Positions 35,546 to 47,092 of a DNA stretch of 64,000 nt are shown here, in pieces (positions within the stretch are counted from its first letter, which is position 1; each line of letters starts with the position of its first letter). The stretch is from Magicicada septendecula (taxonomy: Eukaryota > Arthropoda > Insecta > Hemiptera > Cicadidae): assembly GCA_034769895.1 (NCBI GenBank), contig CM068367.1, positions 692,769,462 through 692,833,461 on the forward strand. Direction: 5' to 3'. The notes below the pieces were generated by a model, which was given only the letters and a program-made list of their open reading frames with translations, was not told the origin of the DNA and did not search any database. Both the position numbers and the translations under genes were made by a program.

Positions 35546-37447
35546 TTAGTTTAAATGAGGGCTTCCCCCATCTTCTCTATTTTCATGTGAATTCTGAGGT
35601 TGATTTTGTAAAGGTTCAGATCGGTCCTCTGTATTATGTTCCGCTGTCCTATAATTTCTTTCATGTTGATTGTTGTCTTCACGCCGGGATTGACTATAAT
35701 CATTGTTATATTGGTGATTTCTTGGGTAATACCGTCGCTGATTGTTTGGAGGGGTGGAATAAATATAATTAACATTGTGTCTATAATTATTGGGTCGTTT
35801 GTCCCCATCTCCTCTATTATTGCGCGTCGCGGTAATTATAAGGATTATTGCCACGATAATTATAATTCCTGGTATTATTATTCGAGTGATCGTTCTGTGT
35901 TCTATTTGTGTTAACGTTTTGAGCTGGTCGATTGTGATCATTATTATGGGAATTTGTTTGTTGCTCGTTACTATTATACTTATGGTATTTATAATTTAAT
36001 ATTCTGTTTCTTTGATACTGAGTTTCGTGCTCATAATTCTCAAGGAATTTGGCCATGGCTGAAATCGTTTTAATTTGGCTACACATACGTGCGTTCTTTA
36101 TTCCTTCCTCATAATGGTAGGATAGCTGTATCACCAAACATTCCTCGGGAATTCTAGGCTCTAAATTCCGTGCCATGCATACTTTTCCGAGGAAGTATGA
36201 TGTAGGAGACTGTCCTATGTTCGTTTCGTACCGGCCGTTGCTCAAATTATTTCTAACCATGTTCTGGGTCGACTCCGACCAATATTTTTCTATAAATTGC
36301 TTTTTGAATTCGGCCATGTCCGGTATATCCGGGCGCACCGCTGTCCACCAATTATCATATGTATCCTTAAATGTCTCATCAATCATACCGCGTATATTAC
36401 TCCAACACGGTTCTCTCTATTTCGCGTGATCAACTCTTCCAACCTCTTTAAAAATTCCATCGGATTACGCTTGTAATTTCGAAAATTAATTGACTCCCGG
36501 TTATCGTGGTTATTTGTATGACTATGCTGACATGTCCTATCCCACCATGAATCTACTTCTTCTTGTAACTGTAGTTCGAGTCTACTAATTTCCTCTATTT
36601 TATTTTTACTTGTATTAATTTGACCTTCCATATTGTTTAAATTGCCGTATACTCTTTCGAGTCGCTCACCCATGCCCGTCTGTATTTGCGTAATCCCTTC
36701 CTTATTCTCCTCCCGTATCTGATGTACTTCTTGTTTAATTTTCTCGTATTTTCCGACAGTTTCCTGTTGGATTTCTTTGACCATTGTTTTACTCTCAATT
36801 TGTATGTCATTAATTTTATTTTGTAGTTCCTCACGAACCTGTATTACTGTTTCGTTAGTTTTTTCTAACCTTTCACTTGTTTCGGCTATTTCTAATTTTC
36901 TTTCCTCATTATTTTGGTCCACCTTTTGGTTAATTGTCACATGAATATTCTCAATTTTTTCATTAATCTGCCTTAAATTTTCTTCATGTCTTTGTAGGAT
37001 GTCTTCCTTCATTTGTTTTAAACCCTCATCATTCCTATCTAACCTTTCGTGAATTTGGTTTAATCTTTCATTATTCCTATCGAACCTTTCATTCATTAGT
37101 TTTGAGGTTTCCTTAATTCCATCATTTATTTTGTCGAATTTCTCATCCTGTTTCCTAAATTGTTCTTTTGAGTTTTCCTCCTGTCTCTTTGAGTTTTCCA
37201 ATAGTAGTTTCAACATCTCCTGCATACTCAAGTCTTCTTTTTGGTTGGGCTTATCTGGTTGATCCCCTTGGGCATCTTCTTCAATTACTTCCTTTTCCTT
37301 GTCCGTAATTATTTCAGTTTCTGCTATTTCTCCTGTCTGTTGTTCCATTTCACTGTCTGTGATTATTTCTATTTCTTGTCCTTGTTCACCTTCTTCCTTC
37401 TCCGTATCTTCTGCCCTCCTCTTTGATCTACCTCTGGTATCATACAT
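35546..37447 (-). pseudogene. LTR element gag, two frame changes
   Basis: ATG at 37447. Residues 1-60 are acidic and Lys/Arg-rich; residues 75-270 are a long coiled coil with repeated ERLDRN/QIHERLD words. A capsid-like region starts near FRNYKRNPMEFLKRLEEL and carries on in a second frame from 36386 (FKDTYDNWWTAVRPDIPDMAEFK, FIEKYWSES, TSYFLGKVCMAR). The Asn/Arg-rich tail (QRNRILNY, NYRGNN) changes frame again near 35900 and ends at 35546. No CCHC knuckle is present; the Arg/Asn-rich tail may serve RNA binding. Two frame changes make it a pseudogene. Confidence 0.8.
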
Positions 37448-37518
37448 TTTTATTCTCCCACAGTTGCCTGCTCTGGTTAAGTAATATTAATATAATTATA
37501 GTTACTTAATTTAAGCCC

Positions 37519-37645
37519 TACACTAGTTGAGCGCCAATTTGTTATCAGTCACTTGCTGGTGTGTTTTGATTTATTTTGATAATCTATCTGAATTTAGGTT
37601 TATCTAACACCTCACGTTGTTAGACGCCAATTTGTTATCAGACCG
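37519..37645 (-). promoter_or_regulatory. two PBS-like motifs in leader
   Basis: On the minus strand GATAACAAATTGGCGTCTAA (ending near 37620) and GATAACAAATTGGCGCTCAA (ending near 37528) occur 94 bp apart, each followed by GTGAGGTG or GTGTAGGGC. They lie just upstream of the gag ATG. Both look like a tRNA-Lys-type primer site preceded by an LTR end. Confidence 0.65.
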
Positions 37646-39999
37646 GGTACGTCTCTCTGTCTGTCCTCTCTTTGGGTATATTAATATAATTCAATTTCTT
37701 AGATATCTGGGGTTGTGGGATATAGTAATCTCGTTAATTATGATTAACTTATCTCTCTATTTAAGATACCAGTGTTAGTATGAATGTAACTTAAATAATT
37801 AGGGTGTTATTCTAAAATTCCGCTCAGCCCTAGTCTACCTTGCAGAGAATTATTGAAATTTCGTGTTTAACTCTATTCTCTTTGGTGTCAGAGAATTCCG
37901 CAACAAGCGCTGCAGTTCCGGAACAAACGAAATTTATAGGTTAATTCACCATGTATGGTAACTAGTTATTATACACTTAGTCTGTTAATCCTTATTCCCA
38001 GTTCATTAAATAATACCCAAATAATAAGATCCTGAAATTATACAAGGTTTCTATATTAATTCATCTTGTTAACATTCAATAAGATTGGTTGTAACTGACA
38101 TACGAAAGGCTATATGTTGCGTTAATCGATTATTGTTCGGTCCAATATTTTATTTTAGATTCAGTTATATATTTTGTTTTTTATAATTAATTTAGTTCAG
38201 GGTGTGAAGGTTCTTGTAACTGCGGGGAAGACTAAAAATACATAGATAAGAATGCAAGATATTACAAATTTAAAGTGTTGTGTTGTTTAATATTATTTAT
38301 ACAATTGTAAATTACCAGACTTAGAACGAAGCAGCTCTGGAAGGCAGTTGGTTTTTAACTTCGTGTGGATGCCTCGTGTCGATCAGAATGGAGATGATTT
38401 TCTTTATTCTTTTCTTTAAGTTCAATAAAGTGGAATCCTTAGTCCTGGTTAACTCGGAAATACTGCTCCCTTGGTTTATTGGTGGCCAAACTTGTGATTG
38501 TGTTCTTCGGCAAACTCTGGATCCAAATACGTTTTTTCTATCGTATGAAGCAAATTGTGATGTCCAATGTGATTTATTGGTTATAAATTTCCGTTGGTTT
38601 GTAGTATAAACTCTTTACACAGTTAATTCTTTATACATCATTAGGATTTTATTAACTTTTCATTAATTCTTCTTCTGATATTGGACAATCCAAGTCATTC
38701 CTTGTGGAATTCAATTACTTATTATTATGAGACGATACCATTATACAATTTGGTTAAATTTTGCTGGCATAATTAAGACAAATAATTATTCATATATTGT
38801 GATTTGTAACTGTATTGAAATAATTTAGGATATGTGAATTATATTAACCATTTCTGTGGGTTTTAATCTCATCACGTTCAGATCATAAATTGCAATAATC
38901 AAAATCAACAAATTATATTAATTTTTGTTGTCCCTAGCAACAAATTTATTTTTATTCTTTTTCAATGTTTTTTATATAGTGATTATTTCATATATTATTC
39001 TTCCATTCCTTATTAAACTTCCATTATATCGGAATATAACTTTATTTATAGTTTGTTTACTAATTTCTACATATATTCTGCTGGTTTTTCAATCTTAGTC
39101 TGTTTCTTTTCATAATTATTATTTTTCCGATATCAAACGTTATCAATCGATATCATTGCACTATGGCAATATCATAATTTGTTTATATTGAGTTGGTTTA
39201 TTATATATTATTAATTATCAAATGTTTTTTCTAACCCCTCGAACTGTTTTCATTAATTATTATTAACTTCTTTACCTAACCTTTATGTTTTGAGTTGTTA
39301 TATAGTGTTATTGGCTGTTAGGCCTTTTATTATATATGGACCTACCTTTGATTATATCTGGTTAACAACTATAGCCTTTTTACATAAGTTTATAAACATA
39401 ATCAAACCTTAACTATGTACATTTACACAAATAATTATTCTTTTTATAACTAACAACAACTTTATCTTGATCTATGGATCACATATAAGAAAATTGAGAT
39501 CAATTAATACTAGTTAACTCCTTTCCTCCACCTTCCTACAACAGTAATTAAATAATACATTCGCTTCATTACTTGCTATTACATCAACAAATAAGTTGCA
39601 TAAGCTAACACAAACTTTAACATAACATTCATGGTAACAAAATAACATCATTCAATTCAGAATCATTACTTTCGATTAATTAGTAATGTATATTATTGAC
39701 TCATTTTTATCTAATTTCACTGTCATTTACTTTAACATTTTCGATATGGGTTTCTTTTTTACAATTCTTATCAGTATATTTGATTTATTTACTTTTCACT
39801 GAACATTGATTTCTTACTATTGTCTATTTTACAGGTTTATTTTTATTGTTATCACTACCTTGCATTCTTATTCATTTTTACACAATTATTAATGTATTTA
39901 TTTGACCTTTGTATTATTATGGGAGTTAAATATTTATTTACTTATTATATTTCCAATATTTCTATTTATGTAACGTTGAGGACCGCATTTCTGTTGCGT

Positions 40000-40003
<4 letters not shown>
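37646..40003 (-). repeat. putative 5' LTR of minus element
   Basis: On the minus strand this begins TGTAACGCAACAG right next to a TA microsatellite and ends TGATAACA before the first PBS-like motif. TGTAAC start and ATAACA end would be typical of this family. No second copy was found, so the limits rest on motif position only. Confidence 0.4.

Positions 40004-40042
<39 letters not shown>
40004..40042. repeat. (TA)n microsatellite
   Basis: TA run of about 39 bp between two LTR-like starts pointing away from each other. Matching TA run at 43878-43901. Confidence 0.95.
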
Positions 40043-40046
<4 letters not shown>

Positions 40047-40382
40047 ACAACAAAAAGCCGACCCAATACCAGAGAAAAAACTATAATGAATTAACTATAT
40101 TAAACTAATGAAAATAAAATGACTATGACGAGACAAATGACTATGACCCAACCCAAGTGATTGACCCAATAAAGGAAATAAAATGAGAAGGTATAAACTC
40201 AAATAATGATAAGAAAAAGGCACAAACAAATAATAAATTTCTAGTAACAAGTATTAAAATAAAATAATCTCAGTTAAAGTACACTAACCAGAGTAATAGA
40301 TATTATATGTTATTAATAACTCTATGATGATAAGAAAATCAAAACATAAAATTGTTAACAGACTAACTATCAATTGTGTATA

Positions 40383-41270
40383 CAGTGGAACTTGGTTATA
40401 ACGTCATTGAAGGGACCAAAGAAATAATGACGTTATGTCCGAGTGACGTTATAAAAGAGTCGTTATAAAAGACCCTTTTTAATCACTAGTAAGGAAGGAG
40501 AAATAAAAAAAAAGATCTTTGCATTATTAACATTATTCGTGATATTTATTCTAAAGTTTACAAACTGCATTTCATTTATACAAACAGCATGAAAAATATT
40601 TTAAAAGATCAAAAAGAAAGTACATGTAACTTACATTTAGGCTTACTGTCGAAAGTAATCCGTAATTTTTTTTGAACGTTCCTTTCTGAAAAATAAATTC
40701 TTTCTGTTGTGCTGTGGAGATGCTGCGCTGCATTGAACGTGTCGTCAGATGTCTCTCTAAAGCAGTAAAATCGTGAGTTTCGGTGGCTCTCATTGCTTCC
40801 TGTACTGTCGGACAAACGATGTCGGCATCCTCCTCTTGCTCAGCATCTTCTTCAACACTATCTTCTGCTTCTATGTTTTTTACTTCCGCAATAATTTCTG
40901 CGTCACTCAACACTTGGAATGTTTCTACTTGGTCATCCACTGATGCATAGGAATCAAGTTCATTTCCAAATTCATTTACAGTACGTCGAATTTCTTAATC
41001 CACTCCGAGAGCGGTAAGTCATCGTCTTCATCATCATCTGGTAAATTTTCATGTACGAGTACGCGCGCGCACATATATACGTTTATATGAAATTTAGAGT
41101 AAAATATCTGAGAAATTTTTGACCCTATAACAGAGTAGTACAATATTTAGTGACGTTAAAACCGGGAATTTTTATAATGTTAAAGATATCAGTTTGACCG
41201 GACTTATGACAAAATAACACTACATCCGAGTTGACGTAACAGCCGAGGCCGTAATAACCAACTTCCACTG
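40383..41270 (-). mobile_element. Tigger/pogo-type DNA transposon relic
   Basis: 888-bp element with inverted ends CAGTGGAACTTGGTTATAAC and CAGTGGAAGTTGGTTATTAC, flanked by TA on both sides (40381-40382, 41271-41272). TA duplication and the CAGTGGAA end are typical of pogo/Tigger elements. Only the transposase tail remains, so it is internally deleted. Confidence 0.9.
40572..40940 (-). pseudogene. Tigger/pogo transposase C-terminal tail
   Basis: 122-codon minus-strand frame. DDQVETFQVLSDAEIIAEV is followed by an acidic stretch (EDSVEEDAEQEEDADIV) and then PTVQEAMRA and ERHLTTRSMQ. This resembles the acidic C-terminal region after the DDE domain of Tigger/jerky-type proteins. The DDE core and CENP-B-like DNA-binding domain are absent. 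Confidence 0.7.
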
Positions 41271-41740
41271 TAAAACAATAAAAAACCCAAAATTGAGAGA
41301 TAGGTAGGAAGTGAAAGTGTTTAACAGTGTAAGTGTTAGAAGTGAGTAAAAGAAATAAATGTTAGGGAATAACCACTATTAACACTAAAGTACAGTAAAA
41401 AGGTACAAAGTGCAAGTGTAACCCAAAATAGAGATAAACAACCAGAATTATAAATCAGAACTCATATAGAAGTGAGAGTGAACAAGTAAATATAAAACAC
41501 AACATATAGGTAAAGACACCAAAACCAGTGATTAACACTATAGTTTAAGGGTGAAAGGTACCAAAAAACTAAGAGTAACCAGAATATTGTTAGTATATTG
41601 TTAGAATATTGTTAGAATTGATAGTAGATTATTAATAAATTAAAAAAAAAAATTTGGTTAGGACTACTAAAGGTGTTTTTAAAATAAGGGCGTGTGACTG
41701 GCACACATGTGTGGATGAGAAAGACTAGGTTTAAAAGGGA

Positions 41741-41796
<56 letters not shown>

Positions 41797-41808
41797 CACA
41801 CACACACA
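41741..41808. repeat. (CGCA)n(CA)n microsatellite
   Basis: About eleven CGCA units followed by a CA run. Encodes only spurious Arg-Ala-Cys/Val frames. Confidence 0.96.
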
Positions 41809-41964
41809 ACACTGAAACACAAGGAATTTGCTAGAAAAATATGTAACTGTCCAGATGGTGGGACAGGGCTGAGGGTGGGGAAGGGACATTCAATTATAGC
41901 TTGTTGTGTGTGAGTAGGGTGGGGTGAGATGTGAGTGAAGGGTTTTTTCAGATTTTTGGTTTAA

Positions 41965-42010
41965 TTCCGATCTGACGATGAGCTGTGAAGCTTGAAAGCA
42001 CTAATCGGGA
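41965..42010 (+). ncRNA. hammerhead ribozyme motif
   Basis: Helix I strand TTCCGAT (41965-41971), CTGACGA (41972-41978), helix II GAGCT/AGCTT with GTGA loop, GAAA (41994-41997), very short helix III (A-U, G-C), cleavage-site A at 42003, helix I closing strand ATCGGGA (42004-42010). Helix I pairs over seven positions and helix II over five. The invariant core is complete; one extra T precedes helix II. It lies after a CGCA/CA tract in what looks like a Penelope-like 3' end. Confidence 0.62.
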
Positions 42011-42644
42011 TAATTTTACATAGTGGTGTGCAACAGTGATCATTCTGCTTGATAATAATAATCATTAGAGTAAAGACAGAAAAAGAAATAAGAGAATAAC
42101 AGACAAGCAATGATTTTGTAAATTAATAAGAACATTCAATTATTGTAAAACAGCCCAATTTAATTCAAAAGGTATATAAGTCATAAGCGACACCAAGCAA
42201 AATATATGTAAATGAAGAATAATCTTTAACTTGTGTAAAATAAGAAGATATAGCCAATTACTATTTAGGCCTATAAAATGCCTAACTGTATAAATCCAAA
42301 AAAGACAAATTGTAAGAAATTAACAATTGTATTAGAAAATTCAGGGCAAGTAACTCATTAAGTACATTTAGTGAACCATATTAAGATGTCAGAGTTAGAT
42401 TAAAAACATAAAATAAGAAAGAAATGTAAAAACATAATATTAACATTTTTGTCAAAACTTTAGGCCTAATACATGAACAAACCCAGCTTTGTGGGATGTC
42501 AAAATGATCTTTGAAAGAAAATAGAAACAGTTGTGATAATATCTAATACATAGATAAGACGACAGAAGAATAATAGCCATCAGAAAATATTTATTCATTT
42601 TGAATTAAAATTCAAATATTATAACAATAGACATAAATGTAATC

Positions 42645-42730
42645 AACCAATGAGAGTATAGACAGTTGCCATAACAACGGAACGTTATTTAATATAATTC
42701 CGTTATAAAACATTAGTCCATTATTGACGA
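42645..42730 (+). promoter_or_regulatory. LTR promoter-like patch
   Basis: CCAATGAGAG at 42647 is followed after 50 bp by CGTTATAAAA and then by TCCATTATT. The same order (CCAATGAAAG, GTTATAAA, TCCATTATT) occurs at 48070-48137 in the next LTR, which suggests a shared LTR promoter. Confidence 0.45.
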
Positions 42731-43715
42731 TCAAGAGATACAGAAGCCAAACCATATTCGACTCAATTTTCAATTAAAATAATAATAAATACTTCAAAAT
42801 TTAACAAGATGAGGATGCAAGAAGTCTAATGAAGAATTAGTCAAACCAACAGAGATAAGAGACCAGATTTTAATATTCAAAATTAATTATTTTATCCAAC
42901 TTAACTGAAAAAGAAACCAGATGTAATCCAAAGTATAAATGATGGAAGATTGATGATCGTATCGACCCAACCTAACTAAGAACTAAGAACATAAACTTCA
43001 CCAGAATTCAACAAGATTTGTTAAGTATATCTGAACTACCCGAATTTACGAAATAAATTCTAATTAACTTTGCTCACAACACAAATAACTCTCACTCCGA
43101 ACTGATAACTAAATTTCTTTCAAGGATTGATTGATAATAAAAACTAAACTTGTATGTAAACATAAAATAACCTATGTACAAATTACGAATTATTAACACA
43201 CACTTTTTAACACTTAAAAAACGAATAGTACTTAACTCTAATAGTATATAAGTACCATTGATGTAAGGTAGTGTACTTTATTATCATCTTATTAATATTT
43301 TTTTGTAATCAAAAGAACTCAACGATTGAACGAACTGTAGAAAATAAACATTGACGACAGCCATGTCGATTTAGAAACGTTTCAATCAACTTAGCCAACC
43401 TAAGAAAAGTGTCTATTTATTGCCGGAGCAACATTATTTAATAACAGTATATTTTTGTATTTAACTAACAACTATTTTACGTTAATAAACTAGTACTGAA
43501 TAGTAATAACCGTCCTTTATTTCAGTATAAATTGTATTATAAAGTTTATGTACTTTAGCGATGAGCAAAATTGTTTGCCAGCATTAGACGTCGACAGCAC
43601 GACGAACTACAAGCGAGATTCAAATGCCCGCCAGTTGCGAGGGTAATTTGAATTAGTCATCACCGCATAGAATGACCGCTCAGTTTAACTTTTTTTAATT
43701 GTTTTCATAAACAAT

Positions 43716-43733
43716 TTGGCGCCGCCCCGGAAA
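43716..43733 (+). promoter_or_regulatory. fossil PBS-like motif inside LTR
   Basis: TTGGCGCCGCCCCGG follows CATAAACAA and resembles a primer site directly after an LTR end. If the LTR ends at 43877 this motif lies about 160 bp inside it. Confidence 0.45.
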
Positions 43734-43877
43734 TAAATTTACTCATTGAAGGACAGGTAAGGATTACACTCGTGAAGCTATCGGTACTGGTAATTCGTGA
43801 GTTTGCGACGGACCTCGTCAGCGTGTGAAATTAGAAAAAGTACGACTGTTAGAAATGAACACAAAGTAACGACTACA

Positions 43878-43901
43878 TATATATATATATATATATATAT
43901 A
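43878..43901. repeat. (TA)n microsatellite
   Basis: 24-bp TA run at the right edge of the probable solo LTR, possibly one half of an original TA repeat into which it inserted. Confidence 0.9.
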
Positions 43902-45997
43902 CTTCACATTGTCAGAGCTAAAGAAAATGTATGTGATTGTATACATTACAATATGGCTTGACATAGTTATGAATTGGGATCTGCTATCAGTGGTGTGACT
44001 TTTGCTATGTAAGCAATTTATGTTATCATTTTAGCTAAAGTATTCCCTCATAATTCTGTAGTTTTAGATATTGTGTGTGTATGTATTTCAGTTACAAATA
44101 TTTTTGGAAGGACTAATGGAGCTGGTCACCAATTAGATACCACACTATACTTATCTGTAAATTCTTAGCATTGATTTGTTTTAGAAACACATTATAAATA
44201 AAACAATTCCAAACACTTTTCACTTATGAATATATATGACTAGCAATAACAACAAACTCAAGATGGTATTTAAAATCGCTGCTGTCTGAGAGCAGAGAAC
44301 AAATAAACCTATAAAGAACCTATCCGAGTCTTACAAGCTCTATATAATTACTGTACTCCAAAGACACAGTGTGGGCAGTTGTAATAACATTTGTTGTAAG
44401 CAGATAATATCCAATTACAGCTGATCTTATGATTTACTGAAAGTCGTACTTCTATTCATGTAACCACTACAATTTTTTAAAATTATTTACTATTGTGTAT
44501 CATTTTATTTTATTAACTGTAGTAATTACAAAAGTTATTTTTTGCTACTTTTAGTTGTAAGCACTGCTGACAATGCTTCTATGGAAACTTTACTACTGCT
44601 GCTTTTACCAAATATTATAAATAAATATTACCTTTTACCAAAATGATATATTGATTGTAGGTAGTTATAAACTAAAAAAATAAGGATTTCTAATAATTAA
44701 TCAAAAATTATTGTCAACAGTTTGCTGTTCGATGCTCGACAAGAATATGTTGTAAATTCGTATCTCTCTGGGTACCTGCCTATGAATCAGGCATCACTTC
44801 CATGCCAGGCATTGATTGTGTTGATGAACGGCATTGACTGTAACAAAGTACGTCTGTTATCCCTAACTAGATTCGGTGGCACAATTCTCTTATATGTTCC
44901 TCAGCTTCCTTATCGACGTTCAGCATCCTCAGTACTTGCCGTAAGCCGCCACATGGTGACACCTTGAACTCGATCTGTAGTCTGTTTGAATCATCGAGTA
45001 GAAGACTAGATCAATTTTTTCTGTGCACACCGCGCCTACAGCCCGCTCGAAAAAGTCAACTGGGTAGATTTATTGTGCATCTGATACATGTCCATTATAC
45101 GTTTTTTTTACAGTTTTGTAAAATTAGGGAAGATTTTTCATGCAATAGTAAAAAAAAATCCCCCCCCCAAAATTTTCTAAATGGTGCCAATGGCGACACA
45201 ATCCCCCCCTGTAGGCACCTCTGCATGTGTATGTATGTGTAGGCCTATACAGTATTCAATATGTGTGTGTTCTGCTAGGCCATGCTTGCTTTGTGTGAAA
45301 AAGGGGTTATCTATGTGCTCTGTGTATGTATGTATTTTATGTGTGTTAGTGAACTCTGACTCGGTCATGAATGAATGAGAATAATTAAATATGTTTATTT
45401 AAAGAAATTCACAAGTTACAAAATATGCATCACAAATCAGACAATACCATTGAAGGGACGTGGACATCGCTATAGTTGTATCCCATACTAGTTACATGTA
45501 TACTTGTAAAATTATTGCAAAGTGTGCAAAAATAATGGAGTTATGTAAACTGAAGTTATGTAAACAATTGTAATTTATAAATAACAAACAATTAAGTTAT
45601 ATGCACATAATGAATGGCAAATCGTGCATTTAATGTGAATACTAGTTTGCACATCAAATATGTCGATACGCAAAGACATTTAAAAATGTGATGTATGGAA
45701 GACTGACACTTTGCTGGATCCTGACATGTCGATTTATACCAGACTATAAATACCTCCGACATTTTCGAATAAGGGACACATGCTAACAATTTACTCTTGC
45801 GGACACTATCTCAGTCTACTCCATGGCATAGAATTATTATCATCATCAAGCACAAATGATGGAGGATGTCATCATCAACAATTGACGGAGGAGCACCAGG
45901 GTCATCATCATAATCACCACCAATAATTAATTAAACTAATTTTTCTACTTATTTTTTAAAAATTTTCATTTGTTGAAAACAGTAAAAGAATACTTAC
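43902..45997. other. intron; unclassified GC-richer block
   Basis: AT-rich intron with no exon recognised. The 44720-45060 block has balanced base composition and short frames on both strands, including a plus frame 44722-44967 of 81 codons and, on the minus strand, a broken run with LLQSMPFINTINAWHG. I could not assign it. 45820-45930 has CATCAT-rich near-repeats. Confidence 0.45.
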
Positions 45998-46070
45998 TTT
46001 TATTGAAGGTTTCCACAGAATAATATTCACCATTAACATTCCTTTGAGGCTGAGGTGTAGTAATTCCACA
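45998..46070 (-). CDS. HYKK: hydroxylysine kinase, internal exon
   Basis: 73-bp exon on the minus strand, the most 5' one seen. Acceptor TTGTAAAGGTCAG ends at 46071 and the donor is GTAAGT at 45997. It encodes CGITTPQPQRNVNGEYYSVE plus TFNK and one base. In the human enzyme the matching part is around AAGFPTASVCHTKGD; arthropod relatives have the HGI..P.P word. Its phase-1 end fits the exon at 32730, 13.3 kb away. The upstream exons with the conserved YDDxNF nucleotide-binding region were searched for on this strand up to 64000 and not found. The exon is short, so the match rests mainly on phase, order and the GITTP word. Confidence 0.75.
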
Positions 46071-46172
46071 CTGACCTTTACAAATAGAGTAATTGTATGC
46101 ATTATTTGTAGAAAAACATGTAGAAAAGTGTTTATAAATAAAAATAAATAAAAAATATATAATTTAATAACT

Positions 46173-46192
46173 TCTCTCTCTCTTTCTCTCTC

Positions 46193-46245
<53 letters not shown>
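46173..46245. repeat. (CT)n(CA)n compound microsatellite
   Basis: CTCTCT-rich tract followed by a CA run, just upstream of the short kinase exon in the intron. Confidence 0.95.
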
Positions 46246-46248
<3 letters not shown>

Positions 46249-46559
46249 TGTCCTGTTTTACAGATTGAGTCCTACATTAGGTTTTGCTGCTTTCCCTGCA
46301 GAGTTTTCTGCAATGTTTTGCCAAAGATGTATCTGCTGAAGTGTTGTGGAAAACACTAATCAACCCAAAAACAGGGCATATCACAAATGTGAAACAATGA
46401 TTGTAGTTCTTAAATGAATATTTATTTATTTTAATTACTTAATAACAAAGTGTAATATCATGACATGGATTATTTTAGATAAAAATTAAAAAAATTTTAC
46501 ATCCCTGCCTAAACCAATTTTTGTTCATTGTGAGCTTTATCAGAGGCTGCAGCTAGGAG
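46246..46559. other. intron sequence, no gene seen
   Basis: No clear coding sequence. The part from about 46500 may be the outer end of the Penelope-like fragment that follows. Confidence 0.45.
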
Positions 46560-46940
46560 CGCTGTCCATCCTGTTTTTAAAGACAGTGCTATTGTTTGAA
46601 AGATTATTGTTGTGTAATGTGTTCAATTTGTATGTGTGATTTTAAACTGTGTCTCTTTGGTTTAGGATGTTGTTTCAATGCATTTTTGTGTGTATGTATA
46701 TTTCTAGTTGTTCAGGTGTGTCTAGTTTTCAGACTGTCGTGTGTAACAACAGAATATCCATGTTGAAGTTAATGTTTGTGTAAGCGTGGTCTGCATCAAA
46801 GAGATGATTTGTAAAGGTGGATTCGGTGGCCAAGTGTAACAGTAAATTTTTTCTGTTCAATATGTAACAAGTTCTACATAGGCCAGACAGGACACAACTC
46901 TAATCAAAGATACACTGAACACATAAAAGCATTACACTGT
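46560..46940. pseudogene. Penelope-like GIY-YIG inverted fragments
   Basis: Two opposed pieces. On the minus strand, about 46843-46620 reads ESTFTNHLFDADHAYTNINF and a degenerate C-terminal tail. On the plus strand, 46850-46935 reads CNKFYIGQTGHN with QRYTEHIKALH, the start of a GIY-YIG domain. The arrangement repeats, in decayed form, the inverted dimer at 29.4-32.4 kb. Confidence 0.8.
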
Positions 46941-47092
46941 GATGTTACATGAAACATCAGAGCTACAGGAGGCTTGCTATAATCTTTTATAGCAACACAT
47001 ATCCCACCAGACATATCCTACTTGCTACGGCTCTACAGGTAGTAGCTATCAGTCTACTACAGCCACTGAACATGACGATCTTCTGTGTATAT
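46941..47092. other. sequence between PLE relic and LTR
   Basis: Short stretch without recognised features; it may be host intron or the interior of the Penelope-like relic. Confidence 0.4.

Larger units (their letters stand above)
40043..43877 (+). mobile_element. probable solo LTR, 3.8 kb
   Basis: Begins TGTTACAAC and ends GTAACGACTACA, both within TA runs, as expected for insertion into a TA repeat with TG...CA ends. AT-rich, with a CCAAT/TATA-like patch near its middle-to-end and a primer-site-like motif at 43716 that is inside the proposed LTR. No second copy or gag/pol interior was found, hence solo LTR. It has been entered by a Tigger relic (40383-41270) and contains the 3' end of a Penelope-like element (about 41640-42060). 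Confidence 0.5.

Noticed and set aside
36637-36834. Frames overlapping gag on both strands at 35546-37484
   Set aside because: Shadows of the minus-strand gag; no independent motifs.
45180-45250. Possible tRNA from a GGTGCC...GGCACC pairing
   Set aside because: No A-box or B-box and no cloverleaf could be drawn.
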